A DNA stretch of 64,000 bases from Cotesia glomerata (GCF_020080835.1 NW_025401886.1:372001-436000), one strand, 5' to 3'; positions 1 through 11,840 are shown, counted from the first letter of the stretch. The notes: generated by a model from the sequence alone, not told the origin. Numbers and translations are program-made.

Positions 1-132
1 GCAAATAGTTGTGAATACCTTAAGCATAGAATACAAAAATTACTAAATGAGACAGATTACCCTATTTTACCAAAAATACCTAAACTCCTAGGTAAAATCC
101 CTGGTCAAGAAGTCTGTATTATCGACGAATAA
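1..132 (+). CDS. C-terminal tail of LINE ORF1 (partial)
   Basis: The first 132 bases form an open frame of 43 codons ending in TAA and running in from the left edge. The peptide ends in GKIPGQEVCIIDE. It lies 42 bp upstream of the ATG of the endonuclease/RT ORF, the position expected for the end of ORF1 (nucleic-acid-binding protein) in two-ORF LINEs. No zinc knuckle is visible in this short tail, so the assignment rests on position and on the open frame. Confidence 0.5.
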   Translation, partial: ANSCEYLKHRIQKLLNETDYPILPKIPKLLGKIPGQEVCIIDE

Positions 133-174
133 CATAGTCTATGTGAAAACATTTGCATATTATTAGCTATTATT

Positions 175-1640
175 ATGTTCAATCAAATGGAAGATTTAAG
201 TGAATGTGTAAATATAAACAATATTGAAAGTCAATATGACAGACTACAAGACTTGAATAAAAACTTATCACCAACTGACATGATTATACTACATCTAAAT
301 GTCAGAGGCTTAAAATCTAATCACAACAACCTAGAAGTGTTTATTAGTAGATTGAGTGTTAAACCAGATGTCATTGTATGCACAGAAACGTGGAAGCTTG
401 AATACCATAAGGTATTTAATATAGACAAGTATAGTATGTATTACAATAAAGGAAGTGTCAACAAAGCAGATGGAGTGGTTATATACGTGAAATCTACTCT
501 GGAACACACCGTAGAAATCGAAGAAGCAGGATACTGCAAAATACTAGCAACGACTATTAAAAGTAAAAATAGTGCATATATTAAAATCTCCGGACTGTAC
601 AGGAGTCATCATATAAATAAAGAAATTTTTAATAAAGATTTATATAACTATCTAGTCCTAAATACAAATATAAAACATCACTGTATTGTGGGAGATTTTA
701 ATATAGACACACTTAAATCGGATACGAACTCTGATGTATTTCTAGCTAATCTTTTAGAAATGGGTTATATTCCTTTTTTCAGTAGCGTAACTAGACCCAG
801 TATTAAAAGCGTGGAAGGTTCATGTATAGACAATATGTACGTCAGATCAAATCTAATGAAAATAAATTCATATACATATACAAATGTATTTACTGATCAC
901 TATCCAATCTTAATTACATTTGACTGGACTAGTGAAAAAGAAAATACAAAAGACAAACCAAACTTAGATTTTAAAAAATTGACTATATTAAGTCAAAAAA
1001 TTGATTTGTCGAATATATTGAATATACAGGATCCAAACCAAGCCACTGAAATATTAATAAATAAAATACAAAATTTAATAAAACAAGCTTCTTTAAAACA
1101 AAAACAAAGAAACAAAAATAAGAAAAATATACCCAGAAAAAACTGGATCACTAAGGGAATTATTATATCTTGTAATACCAAAGAATTTCTGTTTAATTTA
1201 TGGAAATTAGATAAAGAAAATATAGTTATTAAAAATGAATATAAGCAGTATTGTAAAGTATTAAACAAAATAATAAAATCTGCCAAAGACATATACGAGA
1301 AAAATATTATTAATAACAGTTTACGGGATAGTAAAAAACTATGGCAATATATAAATAAAAAACTAGGTAGGAAGGTAAAAACTGAAAATAAAATCGATAG
1401 TTTACATTTAAATGATAGGATTGTATCTGCAACAGGGGACATTGCAGATGCATTACTTAATCATTTCAGTGAAGTAGGAATTAGATTAGCTAATGAATTA
1501 GGAATAGATAAAAACATTATAGACAATGCCTCCAATGGCATTGTACGAAACATTGAATCGATCTTTATACAACCTATAACTATAAATGAAATAATAAAGA
1601 CCATTAACGCGATGAAAGATAAAGCAGGTGGAAGAGATGA
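175..1640 (+). pseudogene. LINE ORF2, N-terminal part: APE endonuclease and start of RT
   Basis: This begins at an ATG 42 bp after the ORF1 stop and is open for about 488 codons until the insertion at 1641. Residues ~35-250 are an apurinic-type endonuclease/exonuclease-phosphatase fold, which would nick target DNA for target-primed reverse transcription. Visible motifs are LHLNVRGLKSNHNN, the catalytic CTETWK, VGDFNID with the conserved D and N, and the terminal TDHYPILITFD. A lysine-rich linker follows (KQKQRNKNKKN), then the pre-RT region (INAMKDKAGGRD). The reading frame then runs into the inserted element, giving a spurious stop at 1665. The endonuclease half itself has no visible defects. 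Confidence 0.9.
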
Positions 1641-1792
1641 CCCGGGAAAAAATGATCAGACCTGATCAGACATGAACAGGCATGAGTCTTCAGGCCTGAT
1701 CAGACATGAAAAATGACCATGCCTGATCAGGCCTGATCAGACATGGTCAGGTCTGAAAGCCCATTGTTACTTTTAATAAATTGTTTTGTTCA

Positions 1793-2275
1793 ATTTTATG
1801 AATATAGTATTTGATAGAGTCATATGCAATTCTCTATAATAAATAAAAATAAAAAAAAATGATTACATATAATTGTACGGCTGTATCACCAGCAGTCACC
1901 CATCCAACTACTGACCACGCTCAATGCTGTTTAACTTTGGTGATATCCGTGCGCCTTGAAGTTCCCGCCTGCTGTGCTGCTATCTTATGTGACAACAATT
2001 CTATGAAGTACATAACGTATCGAATAAGTTTATCATAAATATAATATAAAAATTGATTTTATAATATATTTTGATAGTCTTAATTTATTTATCTAACCGA
2101 ATCTCATTATAACATCACATTTATTTAAATAATAAAATAAGTAATGATTTCAATATTAGGCAAAAGCAGAGCAGAGCAAAACATCCCATAGGAAATGTAA
2201 CAAATTTTTTATTTCAAAATTATTTAAACGTAATGATAAAAATAATTTTGCACTTTTTGTGATGACCAAAAAAAT
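1793..2275 (-). repeat. Dispersed ~485-bp repeat with 5S-rRNA-like segment, copy 1
   Basis: This segment shares an extended match with 46268-46758: the same AT-rich flanks, the same 60-bp core and the same right portion ending CACTTTTTGTGAT. The core (1890-1949), read on the minus strand, resembles the internal control region of animal 5S rRNA: GGTGATATC, TTTAACTTTGG, and the complement of the stretch around TTGGATGGGTGAC. The copy sits inside the decamer-repeat element, so it either belongs to that element or landed in it. Confidence 0.6.
1890..1949 (-). ncRNA. 5S-rRNA-like sequence (pseudogene or SINE3-type head)
   Basis: The reverse complement reads like nucleotides ~40-97 of animal 5S rRNA, including the C-box area (GGTCAGTAGTTGGATGGGTG). 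The parts that would complete a 120-nt 5S RNA are not recognisable on either side, so this is not a functional 5S gene. The matched part is the pol III type 1 internal promoter. Confidence 0.55.
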
Positions 2276-2335
2276 TTTTTTCGTCAAAGAAAAAATTTTT
2301 ATCACATCTCTGACTATGCAAGTCTGATCAGATCT

Positions 2336-3203
2336 ACCCGGAAAAAAATGATCAGACCTGACCATGCCTGTTCATGTCTGAAGTGTTAAATACGCTCAGG
2401 CCTGATCATACCTGTTCATGCCTGTCCATCCCTGTTCATGTCTGAAGCGTTAAATACGCTCAGGCCTGATTATACCTGCAGGTATATTTTATTATTCAAT
2501 AAATAAAAGTAATTTGATAATCATTGAAAATCTACCGTAGGGTGAATATAGCTTTTCTAGACATGAACAGGCCTGATCAGACATGAACGGGTCTGATCAG
2601 GCCTGAACGTATTTAACGTTTCTGAGATAAACAGACATGAACAGGCCTGATCAGGCCTGAGCGTATTTAACGCTTCAGACATGAACAGGCCTGATCAAAC
2701 ATGGACAGGCCTGGTCAGGCATGGACAGATCTGATCAGGCCTGAGCGTCTTTAACGCTTTAGACATGAACAGGTCTGATCAGGCATGGACAGGTCTGGTC
2801 AGGCATGAACAGGTCTGATCAGGCCTGAGCGTCTTTAACGCTTCAGACATGAACAGGCCTGATCAAACATGGACAGGCATGGGCAGGTCTGATCAGGCCT
2901 GAGCATCTTTAACGCTTCAGACATGAACAGGTCTGGTCAGGCATGGACAGGTCTGATCAGGCCTGAGTGTCTTTAACGCTTCAGACATGAACAGGTCTGA
3001 TCAGGCATGGACAGGTCTGGTCAGACATGGACAGGTCTGATCAGGCCTGAGCGTCTTTAACGCTTCAGACATGAACAGGCCTGGACAGGCATGCTCATGA
3101 CTAACTTCAGGCCTGATCATACATGAACAGGCCTGACCAGGTCTAATTTCAGACCTGATCAGACATGAACAGGCATGAACAGGTCTGATCATTTTTTCCC
3201 GGG
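2336..3203. repeat. 10-bp-phased tandem repeat array with 24-bp hairpin spacers
   Basis: The array is built of decamers of the form YMTGRNCAGG, for example CATGAACAGG, TCTGATCAGG, CATGGACAGG and TCTGGTCAGG. They run head to tail and are interrupted by a spacer of the form GAGCGTCTTTAACGCTTCAGA, which can fold (AGCGT...ACGCT). The first ~150 bp (2336-2480) carry the units in the opposite orientation to the rest, with a unique AT-rich segment around 2485-2560 between them. Confidence 0.85.
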
Positions 3204-3205
3204 GA

Positions 3206-4613
3206 GGTTAGTACCAAAGTAATTAAAATTTTAAGTCACTGTATAAGTCAACCTCTTGAACATATTTTTAATCTATGTATCTCCAAGGGAAAATGGCCTG
3301 ATGCTTTGAAATCAGCGCTAATTGTGCCAATCTTTAAATCTGGAAATAGAGATAATCCTAGTAACTATAGACCGATTTCATTGATTTCAAATTTAGCCAA
3401 AATTTTTGAAAAATTAATACACGAGAGGATTTATAACTTCATGACAAAATGTAATATTTTCTCCGACAAATAGTTCGGTTTTCTAAGAAATAAAAGCACA
3501 GCTGATGCTCATTCTTATATCACTAATTACATATATGAAAATTATAACATGGACAATAAAACTATAATAACCTTCCTCGACTTAGCTAAAGCGTTCGACA
3601 CAGTTAATCACAGAATTTTGTTAAACAAAATAGAAAAATATGGTATCAGAGGTGTAGCACATGATTTAATAGAGGATTACTTACATGAAAGAACATAAGT
3701 AGTTAGATATCAAGATAGCATTAGCAGTGAGAAATATGTAAAAATTGGAGTACCGCAAGGTACTATTCTAGGACCACTACTCTTTGTGCTTTATATTAAT
3801 GATATGTTCCAAAATGTCAATAAAGGCTCTCTAATATCATATGCAGACGATACTGCTATTTTAGCCTCAGGCAAAAATTGGGAATATGTGCAACTTACAA
3901 TGAATGAGAGATTAGCTGAAATCAGTAAATGGCTAAAAAACAACCAACTAACTTTAAATGTAGATAAGACAGTGTACATAACATTTTGTAGTTTTAAAAG
4001 TAATATACCGCATAATATAAGACTGTATATAAATAATAAAGATCTCAAAAGAGTAGATAATTATAAGTACTTAGGAATATACATAGACTATCTGATGAAA
4101 TGGGATATAAATGTAAAAGAATTAATTAAAAAAGTTAAATATTTTGAATTTATAATATATAAACTAGATCAAATTATGGATACCAGGACTTTGAAAATGA
4201 TATATCATGCGATATTTGAAAGTATAATAAACTATGGTATTATAGCTTGGGGGGGTGCCTACAAAAATGTAATTAACCCTCTATTGTCTATGCAAAAAAG
4301 AATAATTAAAAAACTTAGGCTGGAACATAACACACTACTAAATATCAAACAAACTTTTATCTTAAATAGTTTATTATACTACTATGATGCATGTAAAAAA
4401 CTGTACAATGATTACGATGGTAGATCTAGACATAAAAAGATAAAACTATGTAAAATCAATAAAACGAAATACTGCAAAAGCCCATATTACGTAGCAACAA
4501 AATATTTTAATATTTTACCAACGCAATATAAAGAATTATCGAAATTTAATAAAACAAACAAAATCGAAATAAAAAAGTGGTTATCAAATACTCAAACTCA
4601 TCTAATTCTCTAA
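3206..4613 (+). pseudogene. LINE ORF2, C-terminal part: reverse transcriptase
   Basis: This continues the ORF2 frame beyond the insertion. RT blocks appear in order: YRPISLISNLAKIFEKLI (palm entry), a stop at 3471-3473 where the family has Q before FGF, FLDLAKAFDTVNH (first catalytic Asp), a second stop at 3696-3698, GVPQGTILGPLLFVLYINDM, and SYADDTAIL (YADD active site). Next come WLKNNQLTLNVDKT, YLGIYID and a C-terminal domain rich in K/Y. The protein ends at 4613. Both stops are compatible with C-to-T changes of glutamine codons. The GTG at 3786 is internal to the RT and is not a start. Confidence 0.92.
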
Positions 4614-4893
4614 AATAATAAAATTATAAAAAATTAGTAACCAGATACAAAATCAAAGAAAATATAAAATAGATCAAACATATAATTGTAATTTATCCTT
4701 TAAGGCTCATGAAAGAGTGACTCAATTAGTTATGAATATTTTGTATAGCACTAGGCATTAAGCCTATCTCTTTTTCCCTACCCTATGTACAGACAATCTT
4801 TTGTCTCTATGGGGATTATATGTAGTTATTTTTGTAAGACTATGTATGTAATTTTGGGAAATAAATAAATAAATAAATATAAATAAATAAAAA

Positions 4894-5213
4894 TTAGACT
4901 TTAATTTTATACAATTCCAGCTCTTAAAATCCATTTAATCTCAGAAAAAATTATAAAATAAGCATTTTTCGTCATGTAAGGCTTATCACATAAGTTATTT
5001 ACTTCGTGACATGAACCGTTACTTGGATAAGTGAGCAGCGTTCCAGACTCCGATACGTGAGGACCCAAGTTCGAGCCCAGCATATTTCAGGATTTTTTCA
5101 TCAAGTATCAACATATAACTAGTGTTTCAAACTTTGTAATAAGTCCACAACACTATAATTAATTTCAAAATTGCCATCTTTTTATTTTTGAGAAATTTTT
5201 TTTAAAATATTTT
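4894..5213 (+). other. Spacer with a tRNA-like module at ~5017-5092
   Basis: No gene is present. The plus strand has a weak tRNA-like layout: an A-box-like TGGATAAGTGAG and, 41 bp later, a B-box-like AAGTTCGAGCC. This is consistent with the head of a degraded tRNA-derived SINE. No complete cloverleaf is evident. Confidence 0.4.
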
Positions 5214-5480
5214 TTCTGAGGTACAATTCTTACATCACTTACATCACTTTTACGTCATAATGACATTATTATCATGATATAGACATCACAGGTATGTCAT
5301 ATTGACGTCATAAATGTCATTGAGACATAATACTGACGTCATGACTACGTCATATTTTTACATCAGAATCTTACGTCAAGAAGTGTGAAATAATAAGTCA
5401 CATATGACTCATTCGTGACTTGTATCTTACGTAAATCCTGACATAGCCCAATGTCATTTTGACGTCACATTGACGTAAAC
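5214..5480. repeat. TGACGTCA-rich low-complexity stretch
   Basis: About 270 bp hold three perfect TGACGTCA palindromes (5303-5310, 5334-5341, 5460-5467) and many related half-sites (TACGTCA, TGACGTA, TGTCAT, CATCAC). In isolation these match CREB/ATF-type sites. The regular reuse suggests a decayed short tandem repeat. Confidence 0.6.
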
Positions 5481-5487
5481 GTGTTTA

Positions 5488-6403
5488 CTGAGTCGTTTCA
5501 ATAATTTTCATTCTCTACAAAAAGATGTGAAATACAAAAAAATACCAAGAAACCGTCATAATATTGAAAAAATTGAAATGAAATTTGTTAAAAATTAAAA
5601 AATTAAAAAAAAAAATTTTTTATCGTACTTGGCGCGCGTCATTGAGTACCCCAAATTTTTTCAGGATAAATGAACATTTTTTTAATGTTGAGAAATTTAT
5701 AAGTAAGTGAACCTTTATTATTTCATAATAAGTTTTACAAAAGTTAGGTAAAATCGACATTCCATATGCAGTTGCAAACTACATACAAGTCGATACGCAT
5801 GCACACGTTGGGTCGGTTGCATTGTGAGAATTGTGTTTACTAAAAAATAAAACATATGGCCGACTACATTGGGAAAATGCGGTGTGAGTGCCAATCAAAA
5901 TGTGTTAATTACAATTAAACGAAGCAATATCAAGCTTTAATATTGCATAAGGTTCTTCATTAAAGATTAATGACGAAGCTGAAAAAAAATGAATCCAAAA
6001 ATTTTATATAATTTCAGATTTCTTGAACACACCACCATATTGACAGTTGTTTTCACTAAAGATCTAAAAAAAAATTTAAAAACAGGGTTTTTTCACTAAA
6101 ACTGATAATTAATACACTATGCAATGTTTTCAATGAGTTCAGTATCCTTGACTAATGTAAATCTATATAAATGTATAATATGATTATATATATACAAGCG
6201 AAATCGTTTTTTCTTGAGTTGACATGCTTCCGAAAAAATTTGCGGTACTCAATGACGCGCGCCAAGTACGATAAAATTTTTTTTTTAATTTTTTAATTTT
6301 TAACAAATTTTATTTCAATTTTTTCAACATTATGACGGTTTCTTGATATTTTTTTGTATTTCACATCTTTTTGTAGGGAATGAAAATTATTGAAACGAGC
6401 CTA
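5488..6403. mobile_element. Inverted-repeat (MITE-like) element, arms ~170 bp
   Basis: The left arm (5490-5660: TTTCAATAATTTTCATTC through GCGCGCGTCATTGAG) and right arm (6230-6402) are reverse complements with few differences. They enclose ~570 bp of unique AT-rich DNA without an ORF. The arms contain long A/T runs and the GC-rich core TTGGCGCGCGTCATTGAGTA. The target duplication is not resolved. Confidence 0.75.
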
Positions 6404-6505
6404 ATTTTTTTTGTAAAATGCAAATGTTATTGAGATGAGTTCTATGAACGTGGACTTGGCGCAATTTTTTACAGTGAAACTGTTTTTGTTCGGATATTAT
6501 ATATA

Positions 6506-7497
6506 TTAGGGTGATTTTTTTTTTTACTTTATTTTTTTTTTTCGGTCCCATCGTGAATTCTTGTTGGAAATACCCAAAAAAAAATTCCCTGAAAGTTTGA
6601 GCTCTTAATATTAATTAACGTCCTCGACCAAGGCATGTGAATATTTCCCATTGAAAATACACAAAAACTTTGATTTTTAATTTTTGAATTTCTAAAGCTC
6701 AGCGGCATTTCATGGAATCACTTTGATCGAAGATGGTTTTTTCTTAAAATTAAACGCTCTACAAAAGTGGCCATTGCCGCAAAGTCGTAACTCACACTGG
6801 CGAGGCAGTACGGGCCACTGAACCTGATTTTTTCATAAAATTGGCGTTTTTTCGCATTTATCTCGTAAATATCAAGAGCTACGGAAAAAATGTAAATAAC
6901 AAACTTGTAGAGAATTCAATTTCCAATAAAAAAAGTCCTATGGACCAAATCGCTAAGATCAATATTAAGCGAGATATTAAGCCTTGAATATATTTTTTCG
7001 TGAAATTTTGGCCGATCATTGATTTAAACGTATTAATATCTAGCCAGTCCCATGGCTAAGCGGTATAATGCTTGTCATGCTTGCTTGGGACTGGTGAGGC
7101 GTGGGTTCGAATCTCGGTGTGAGCTGAAATTTAATTTTCAGTGAACATCGGTGCTCGTAACTCACGCCGGGCTGTACAGGTTTGGGTTTTTCGATGGTTT
7201 CCCCAAGCCCTGTGCTACCGGTGGGCCACAGGCAAATGCGTGCAGTTTCCCCAAAGTCGGCCCATCGCCGCATTACTCTCCAGGCTGAAAAAGTATGTAA
7301 TACCGCCAAACTTATTCTGCCAAACTTAATGTACCGATCAGCCTGGAATCCCCTTCCGGTCTCGGCCGGACCCCCATCGAGACAGAAGTCTGAAAAGCGG
7401 GGTTAAAATAAAAAAAAAAAAAAAACTTATTAATATCTTGTTTACTTTCTCTGTTTTTTATATTTTTTCTTCAATATATTTTTTTAAGGCTAGAAAA
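6506..7497 (+). repeat. Left long terminal inverted repeat (with SINE inside)
   Basis: This arm matches the reverse complement of 11568-12607 almost throughout, from TTAGGGTGA to GGCTAGAAAA. The SINE at 7042-7427 interrupts it. Confidence 0.88.
7042..7427 (+). mobile_element. Full-length tRNA-derived SINE with target duplication
   Basis: A 386-bp retroposon. Its tRNA-related head has an A box (ATGGCTAAGCGG) and a B box (GGTTCGAATCTCGG). A GC-rich body of ~250 bp follows, then a poly(A) tail ending at ~7425. It is flanked by the perfect 11-bp direct repeat TATTAATATCT (7031-7041 and 7428-7438), proving insertion into the left inverted repeat of the transposon. The body has open frames on both strands, which are fortuitous. 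It would depend on a LINE for movement. Confidence 0.92.
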
Positions 7498-7918
7498 CTA
7501 AAGCAAAATTAATAATCTACAATATTTAACCTTTAATGATAATAAACATTTAATCAAACTCTTTTCTCTTTGTTTCTTCTCCGTCAGTAGGTACTTAATA
7601 ATCTAATGGCAACGTTGCGATGTAACTAACATCGCGGTGATCAACAACGTTTGACAAAAAGTACGCGACCAGCGAAAGCTCAGTCATTGTCCGCAAATCG
7701 AAAGCCTCTCTCCTCTCCAAAAATCCCCTCTTTTACGTAACCTTGAATCAGTTTAATAAATCGCCCGCCTAATTGCAGCGCTTTCTTTGTTCTTTATTGT
7801 GTGATACTAATGCCGCAAATATCGAGAACAAAGCTCAGTGAACACTGAATGTACTCGCGTCGCATTTGTATGCTTTACGTTGCGTTACATTTTTCTATCA
7901 TTTTTATTCTTGTCAAAG

Positions 7919-10900
7919 ATGTCTGAACAAATCGGAAATAGAGTTTATAATTATTTAATTGGATTTGAAATTCATAATATTAATAATATTAAGTTACCTT
8001 CGTGTAGGGATGTATTGAATCTCTTTATGTACAAACATCAATCCTTAAAATTAAGTATACGAGCAAGTGCTAGTAGTGTGATCAGTGATACGAATGCTAT
8101 TTGGGCTAATCTTTTGATTCCAACTTCTCGACCTCAGCACAGTATTAAAAATTGGAAAAAATTCACAGTGACTACATGAAACTGAAGAATCATCGAAGTC
8201 GTGCAAAGACATCGAAAAGACAACGAACAAATGTGGAACAGTTTAGCAAACGTCTTGATAAATTATTTGACATTGCAAATTGTGCTGCACTAAAAAATTT
8301 ACCGAAAAATTTGCAGCAATTTTTGACAGATTGTCGTAAAGGAAATAGAAATATCCATCTACCAGCAATTGACGTTATACCAGAAGAAACTTCTGGAAAT
8401 CTGTCTGCGATGGAAGTAGAAACTCCCAATAATGAGGAAATTGGTTAGTTCTAATATTATAATAGTTTTGTTTAATTATATTTGATTTGTTTAACATTCA
8501 GCTAATATGTTTACTAATTCACTGTTAATATTTTTCATTTCAGGAATGAAATTATCCCAACAGTCGTCCTTAAATAGTTTCTGTAGTTCCATATCAAATT
8601 CCAGTGAATTGAAGCGAACTTGTTCAGACTTTGAAGATACTAAGATGCCAGCGCCTAAGAAAAATAAAATTGATATTCTGACTTCGGAATTAGTATTAGC
8701 ACTAGATAGAACTAAAACTAGTGATAGAAATGCGATGTACATCATTTCTGCTGTTATTCAAAGTTTAGGACTTGAGATTGATAAATATAATTTAAGTTAC
8801 TCCACTATTCGCAATGCGCGTATTTCAAAAAGAGAAAAAATTGTCGATACGATCAAAGAAGAAGAAATTTTTGATGACTCTCTCGTAGTGCACTGGGATG
8901 GAAAGATGCTTCCTGCGGGAAATGGTCAACCAAAAGCAGAACGATTATCAATACACGTCACCGGAATAAATACTGATAAAAATTTAAAAACTCCGATTCT
9001 CTCTGATGGCACAGGTGAAAGCCAAGCTTCAGCCATTTTTGAAACGCTGATAGAGTGAGATCTTTGCGATAATGTTAAAGCAATGTGCTTTGATACAACT
9101 AGTTCAAATACCGGTAAGTTAATGTTGTGGTTGAATGAATTTATATCACAGTATTTGTTTTTTGACTTGGGAAGAAATTTTCAAATAAGAATTTGATTAA
9201 TTTTTTTAATTATTTTTACGAATGTTGAGTTAAAATATAAGCTGAGTCAAAAATTTGAATAACTGATAATTAAATAACAGTTTATCAATAACTAATTCTT
9301 TGTTTTAGGTTGTTTTAATGGCGCATGTGCATTATTAGAAGATAAAATTGGCCGTGACTTATTATATCTTGCTTGTCGCCATCATACTTCTGAATTGATG
9401 TTACGAAATGTTGCAGAAGTTGCTTGGCCAGTGACGAATAGTCCAAATGTACCAATTTTCAAAAGACTCAGAGATAATTGGGAAAAAATTGATAAATCTG
9501 CGTATGAAATCGGCATAGAGGATAAAGATATTGCACTTATTTTAAATCAAAGAAAAGACAATATTCTTGACTTCATAGAAAATCAACTGAAGGTATTAAT
9601 TAATTCATAAATAGTTTTACCATTGAAAGAATTATTATTTATAAAGTTAATTTCTTTTACAGTCATTAGATCTTTCTGATACACTGATAGAAGGACTTGT
9701 TAATATTTAATAAGCTTTATTAACTGTTAATAAATGATTTTTTAACATCATGGGATTTGATAAATATTTATTAACAGTTAATTAGTATTCATTACGTAGA
9801 ATTTATTAACTGTTAATAAATATTTATTAATTTATTAATAGTTAATAAATATTTGTTAACTGTTAACAAATATTTATTTAGGATAAAAAGCAAAAATAGC
9901 AATCTTCTTTTGACACTTTTTATAACCCTATAACTGGAATACATTGATAATAATTCAATTCACTTAATAAATTAACGTTTTTAATATGTAAAAATATAAA
10001 AAATAATTATGAGCTGTGATAGAATTTGGTAGTTTACAATAAATGTTATTATAATGAAATATAATTAATGCAAATAATTTATAAGGATGATTTTTGTTTA
10101 TAAGCAACCTTCATATCATATGACATTGCAAGCCAAACAAATTCACTCAACCAAGTATTTATTAACTGTTAATAAATATTTGTTATCTATTAATAAATAT
10201 TTATTAAATATTATTAAATGTACTTTTCTCCCTAATAAATATTTATTTAATGTTAAAAAATATTTATTAAATTAAATTATTATCTTCCAATAAATCAAAT
10301 TATTAATAGTAAATAAATCCTTTTATCAGTGTAGTTATTTTGCATACTTCGATATAACTCGAATTTTTAAGTGATTTAGTTTTATAAATTTTGCCTTTTT
10401 AAATAATATTTTTTACTTTAAAATTCTGAAAATATCTTCTTTTCTGGCCGCAATTATTAAATTTTTCTTATTTTTTGTTAGAATCATCATCCGAGAAATG
10501 ATTACAAGGAGTTTTTGGAGCTGAGCTGTATCTTTTTGGGTGGTATCAAAAGTCATAGAGCCGAATTTAAAGCACCTGGTGCTTTTCATCACGCATGGTG
10601 GTTATCGAAAGCTCTCTATTGCTTGAAAATATATATGTTTAGAAACCAGTTTAAAATGGGAGCAAACGAAAAAAAAATTTTGCAGAAAATATGTGTTTTC
10701 ATCGTAATATTTTATGTAAAAATATGGTTTACTGCTCCTAATGCAATAAATGCTCCAAACTCGGATTTGCAATTAGTAAAAGATCTTATTGACTACAGAA
10801 AAATACATCCAGAAATTGCAAATGCAGCACTCGATAAATTGTCTCGGCATTTGTGGTACTTACACGAAAATCTTGCTTGTTTAGCTCTTTTTGATGAAAC

Positions 10901-11327
10901 TGTGTCAGTAGAAGAAAAAGTAAAGATCGTACAAAAAATAAATTCCCAGGTAGCGGTCAAAAAGCCTAATAAACGTTTATCAGTCGCTTATGAAGAAATA
11001 ACGTCGTTATCTGAGAAAAACATAAGCGATTTTGTTAATCCAAACTCGTTGTTTATTTTTGAGTAATTTGAGCTCCCCTATGAATTTTTGCATACAGATC
11101 CAAGTTTGTGGGAATCAAATCTTGAGTATAAACGATGTTATGATACATTCAAAAAGTTAAAAGTAGTAAACGATACTGCGGAAAGAGGAGTAGCGCTAGC
11201 CGAAAGTTTTAATGAAGTATTGACTTATAACGAAGATGAAAGACAAAGAATTTTTCAAACTGTTCAGCACCATCAATCTCAATACACATCGTGTAAAAAA
11301 TCACAATATATTGACAATGAATTAATC
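7919..11327 (+). pseudogene. Transposase with D/D/CRHH/E layout, multi-exon, degraded
   Basis: The ATG at 7919 (MSEQIGNRVYNYLIGFEI) is preferred over an upstream GTG. Exons I can infer are 7919-8443 (1-bp frameshift near 8160), 8545-9112 (donor GTAAGT), 9310-9591, a short piece at 9667 and ~10488-11327. Key motifs are VVHWDGKMLP (first Asp), MCFDTTSSNTG (second Asp), LACRHHTSELML, PGAFHHAWWLSKALY and VVNDTAERGVAL (Glu). I recognise this as an arthropod transposase family whose Asp/Asp/Cys-His/Trp/Glu order parallels hAT enzymes, but I cannot assign a superfamily. Defects: the frameshift, TGA at 9056 where Trp is expected, TAA at 11064-11066, and a MITE at 9682. Confidence 0.82.
9682..10331. 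mobile_element. MITE, TA target duplication, TIR CACTGATARAAGGA
   Basis: Inverted ends are CACTGATAGAAGGA and TCCTTTTATCAGTG (one mismatch), flanked by TA on both sides. It sits in the transposase gene just after a splice acceptor. The interior has many copies of variants of TTATTAACTGTTAATAAA, short palindromes repeated along the element. The TA duplication is typical of Tc1/mariner-mobilised MITEs. Confidence 0.82.
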
Positions 11328-11840
11328 TAACAATTCATTTTTCTGCTTTCAATAATAATTAATTGGTATTGTTGTTTTTATTTTTATTAAATACTTATTG
11401 TTGTTAATATAATTCGAACTATTATAATTTAATAAACTGTTAATAATATATAAATTATTTAAGTGTAATTGAATTCATAAGTTTTATGCAGAAACTCGTA
11501 AATCCATTATTTATTAAAGATTCTTAAGATATAAGCTTTTATAATGTAAGATACTTATCATATCCTGTTTTTCTAGCCTTAAAAAAATATATTGAAGAAA
11601 AAATATAAAAAACAGAGAAAGTAAACAAGATATTAATAAGTTTAAATCAATGATCGGCCAAAATTTCACGAAAAAATATATTCAAGGCTTAATATCTCGC
11701 TTAATATTGATCTTAGCGATTTGGAGCGCATTTGGAGCCATATTAAAGCAAATTTTAAGGGAGTTGGGAAAGAACGGATAGGGGAAAGGGGGGGACCTAC
11801 TCAGTGGGAATTTTTCCGTAATTGAAAAAATAATCAGACA

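Larger units (their letters stand above)
1641..3203. mobile_element. Non-coding CCCGGG-ended repeat element with GA target duplication
   Basis: The ends are perfect inverted repeats: the left starts CCCGGGAAAAAATGATCAG and the right is its reverse complement. It is flanked by GA at 1639-1640 and 3204-3205. Setting aside the element and one GA brings the LINE ORF2 halves into the same frame, which fixes both boundaries. The interior has ~100 bp of decamer repeats on the left, a middle part that includes a dispersed 5S-like repeat (1793-2275), an internal second end-like copy starting at 2336, and a long array of 10-bp units. No ORF is convincing. Two-bp duplications and arrays of subterminal repeats recall CACTA/CMC elements, but the termini are not CACTA, so the superfamily is open. 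Confidence 0.85.
1..4893 (+). mobile_element. CR1/Jockey-group LINE, 5' end outside window, split by insertion
   Basis: A non-LTR retrotransposon on the plus strand. Visible in order are the tail of a first ORF (ends at 132), a second ORF with an APE endonuclease and reverse transcriptase (175-1640, resuming at 3206 and ending at 4613), a short 3' UTR, and an A-rich (AAATA)n-type tail at about 4856-4893. A 1563-bp element with its 2-bp target duplication interrupts ORF2. The RT style (DLAKAFDTVNH, GVPQGTILGPLLF, YADDT) matches CR1/L2/Jockey-group LINEs. Two in-frame stops and the insertion make this copy inactive. Confidence 0.9.

Noticed and set aside
1890..1949. Functional 5S rRNA gene
   Set aside because: Only the internal control region is recognisable; both ends of the 120-nt RNA are missing.
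3001..3192. Minus-strand open frame rich in Cys/Pro/Arg
   Set aside because: It is a by-product of the decamer array; the 10-bp period cycles the three frames.
2336..3203. Regular repeats as a CRISPR array
   Set aside because: Units are 10 bp head to tail with hairpin spacers, not ~30-bp repeats with unique spacers, and the context is eukaryotic.
7040..7406. Three overlapping open frames
   Set aside because: They lie within a SINE with target duplication; no protein features.
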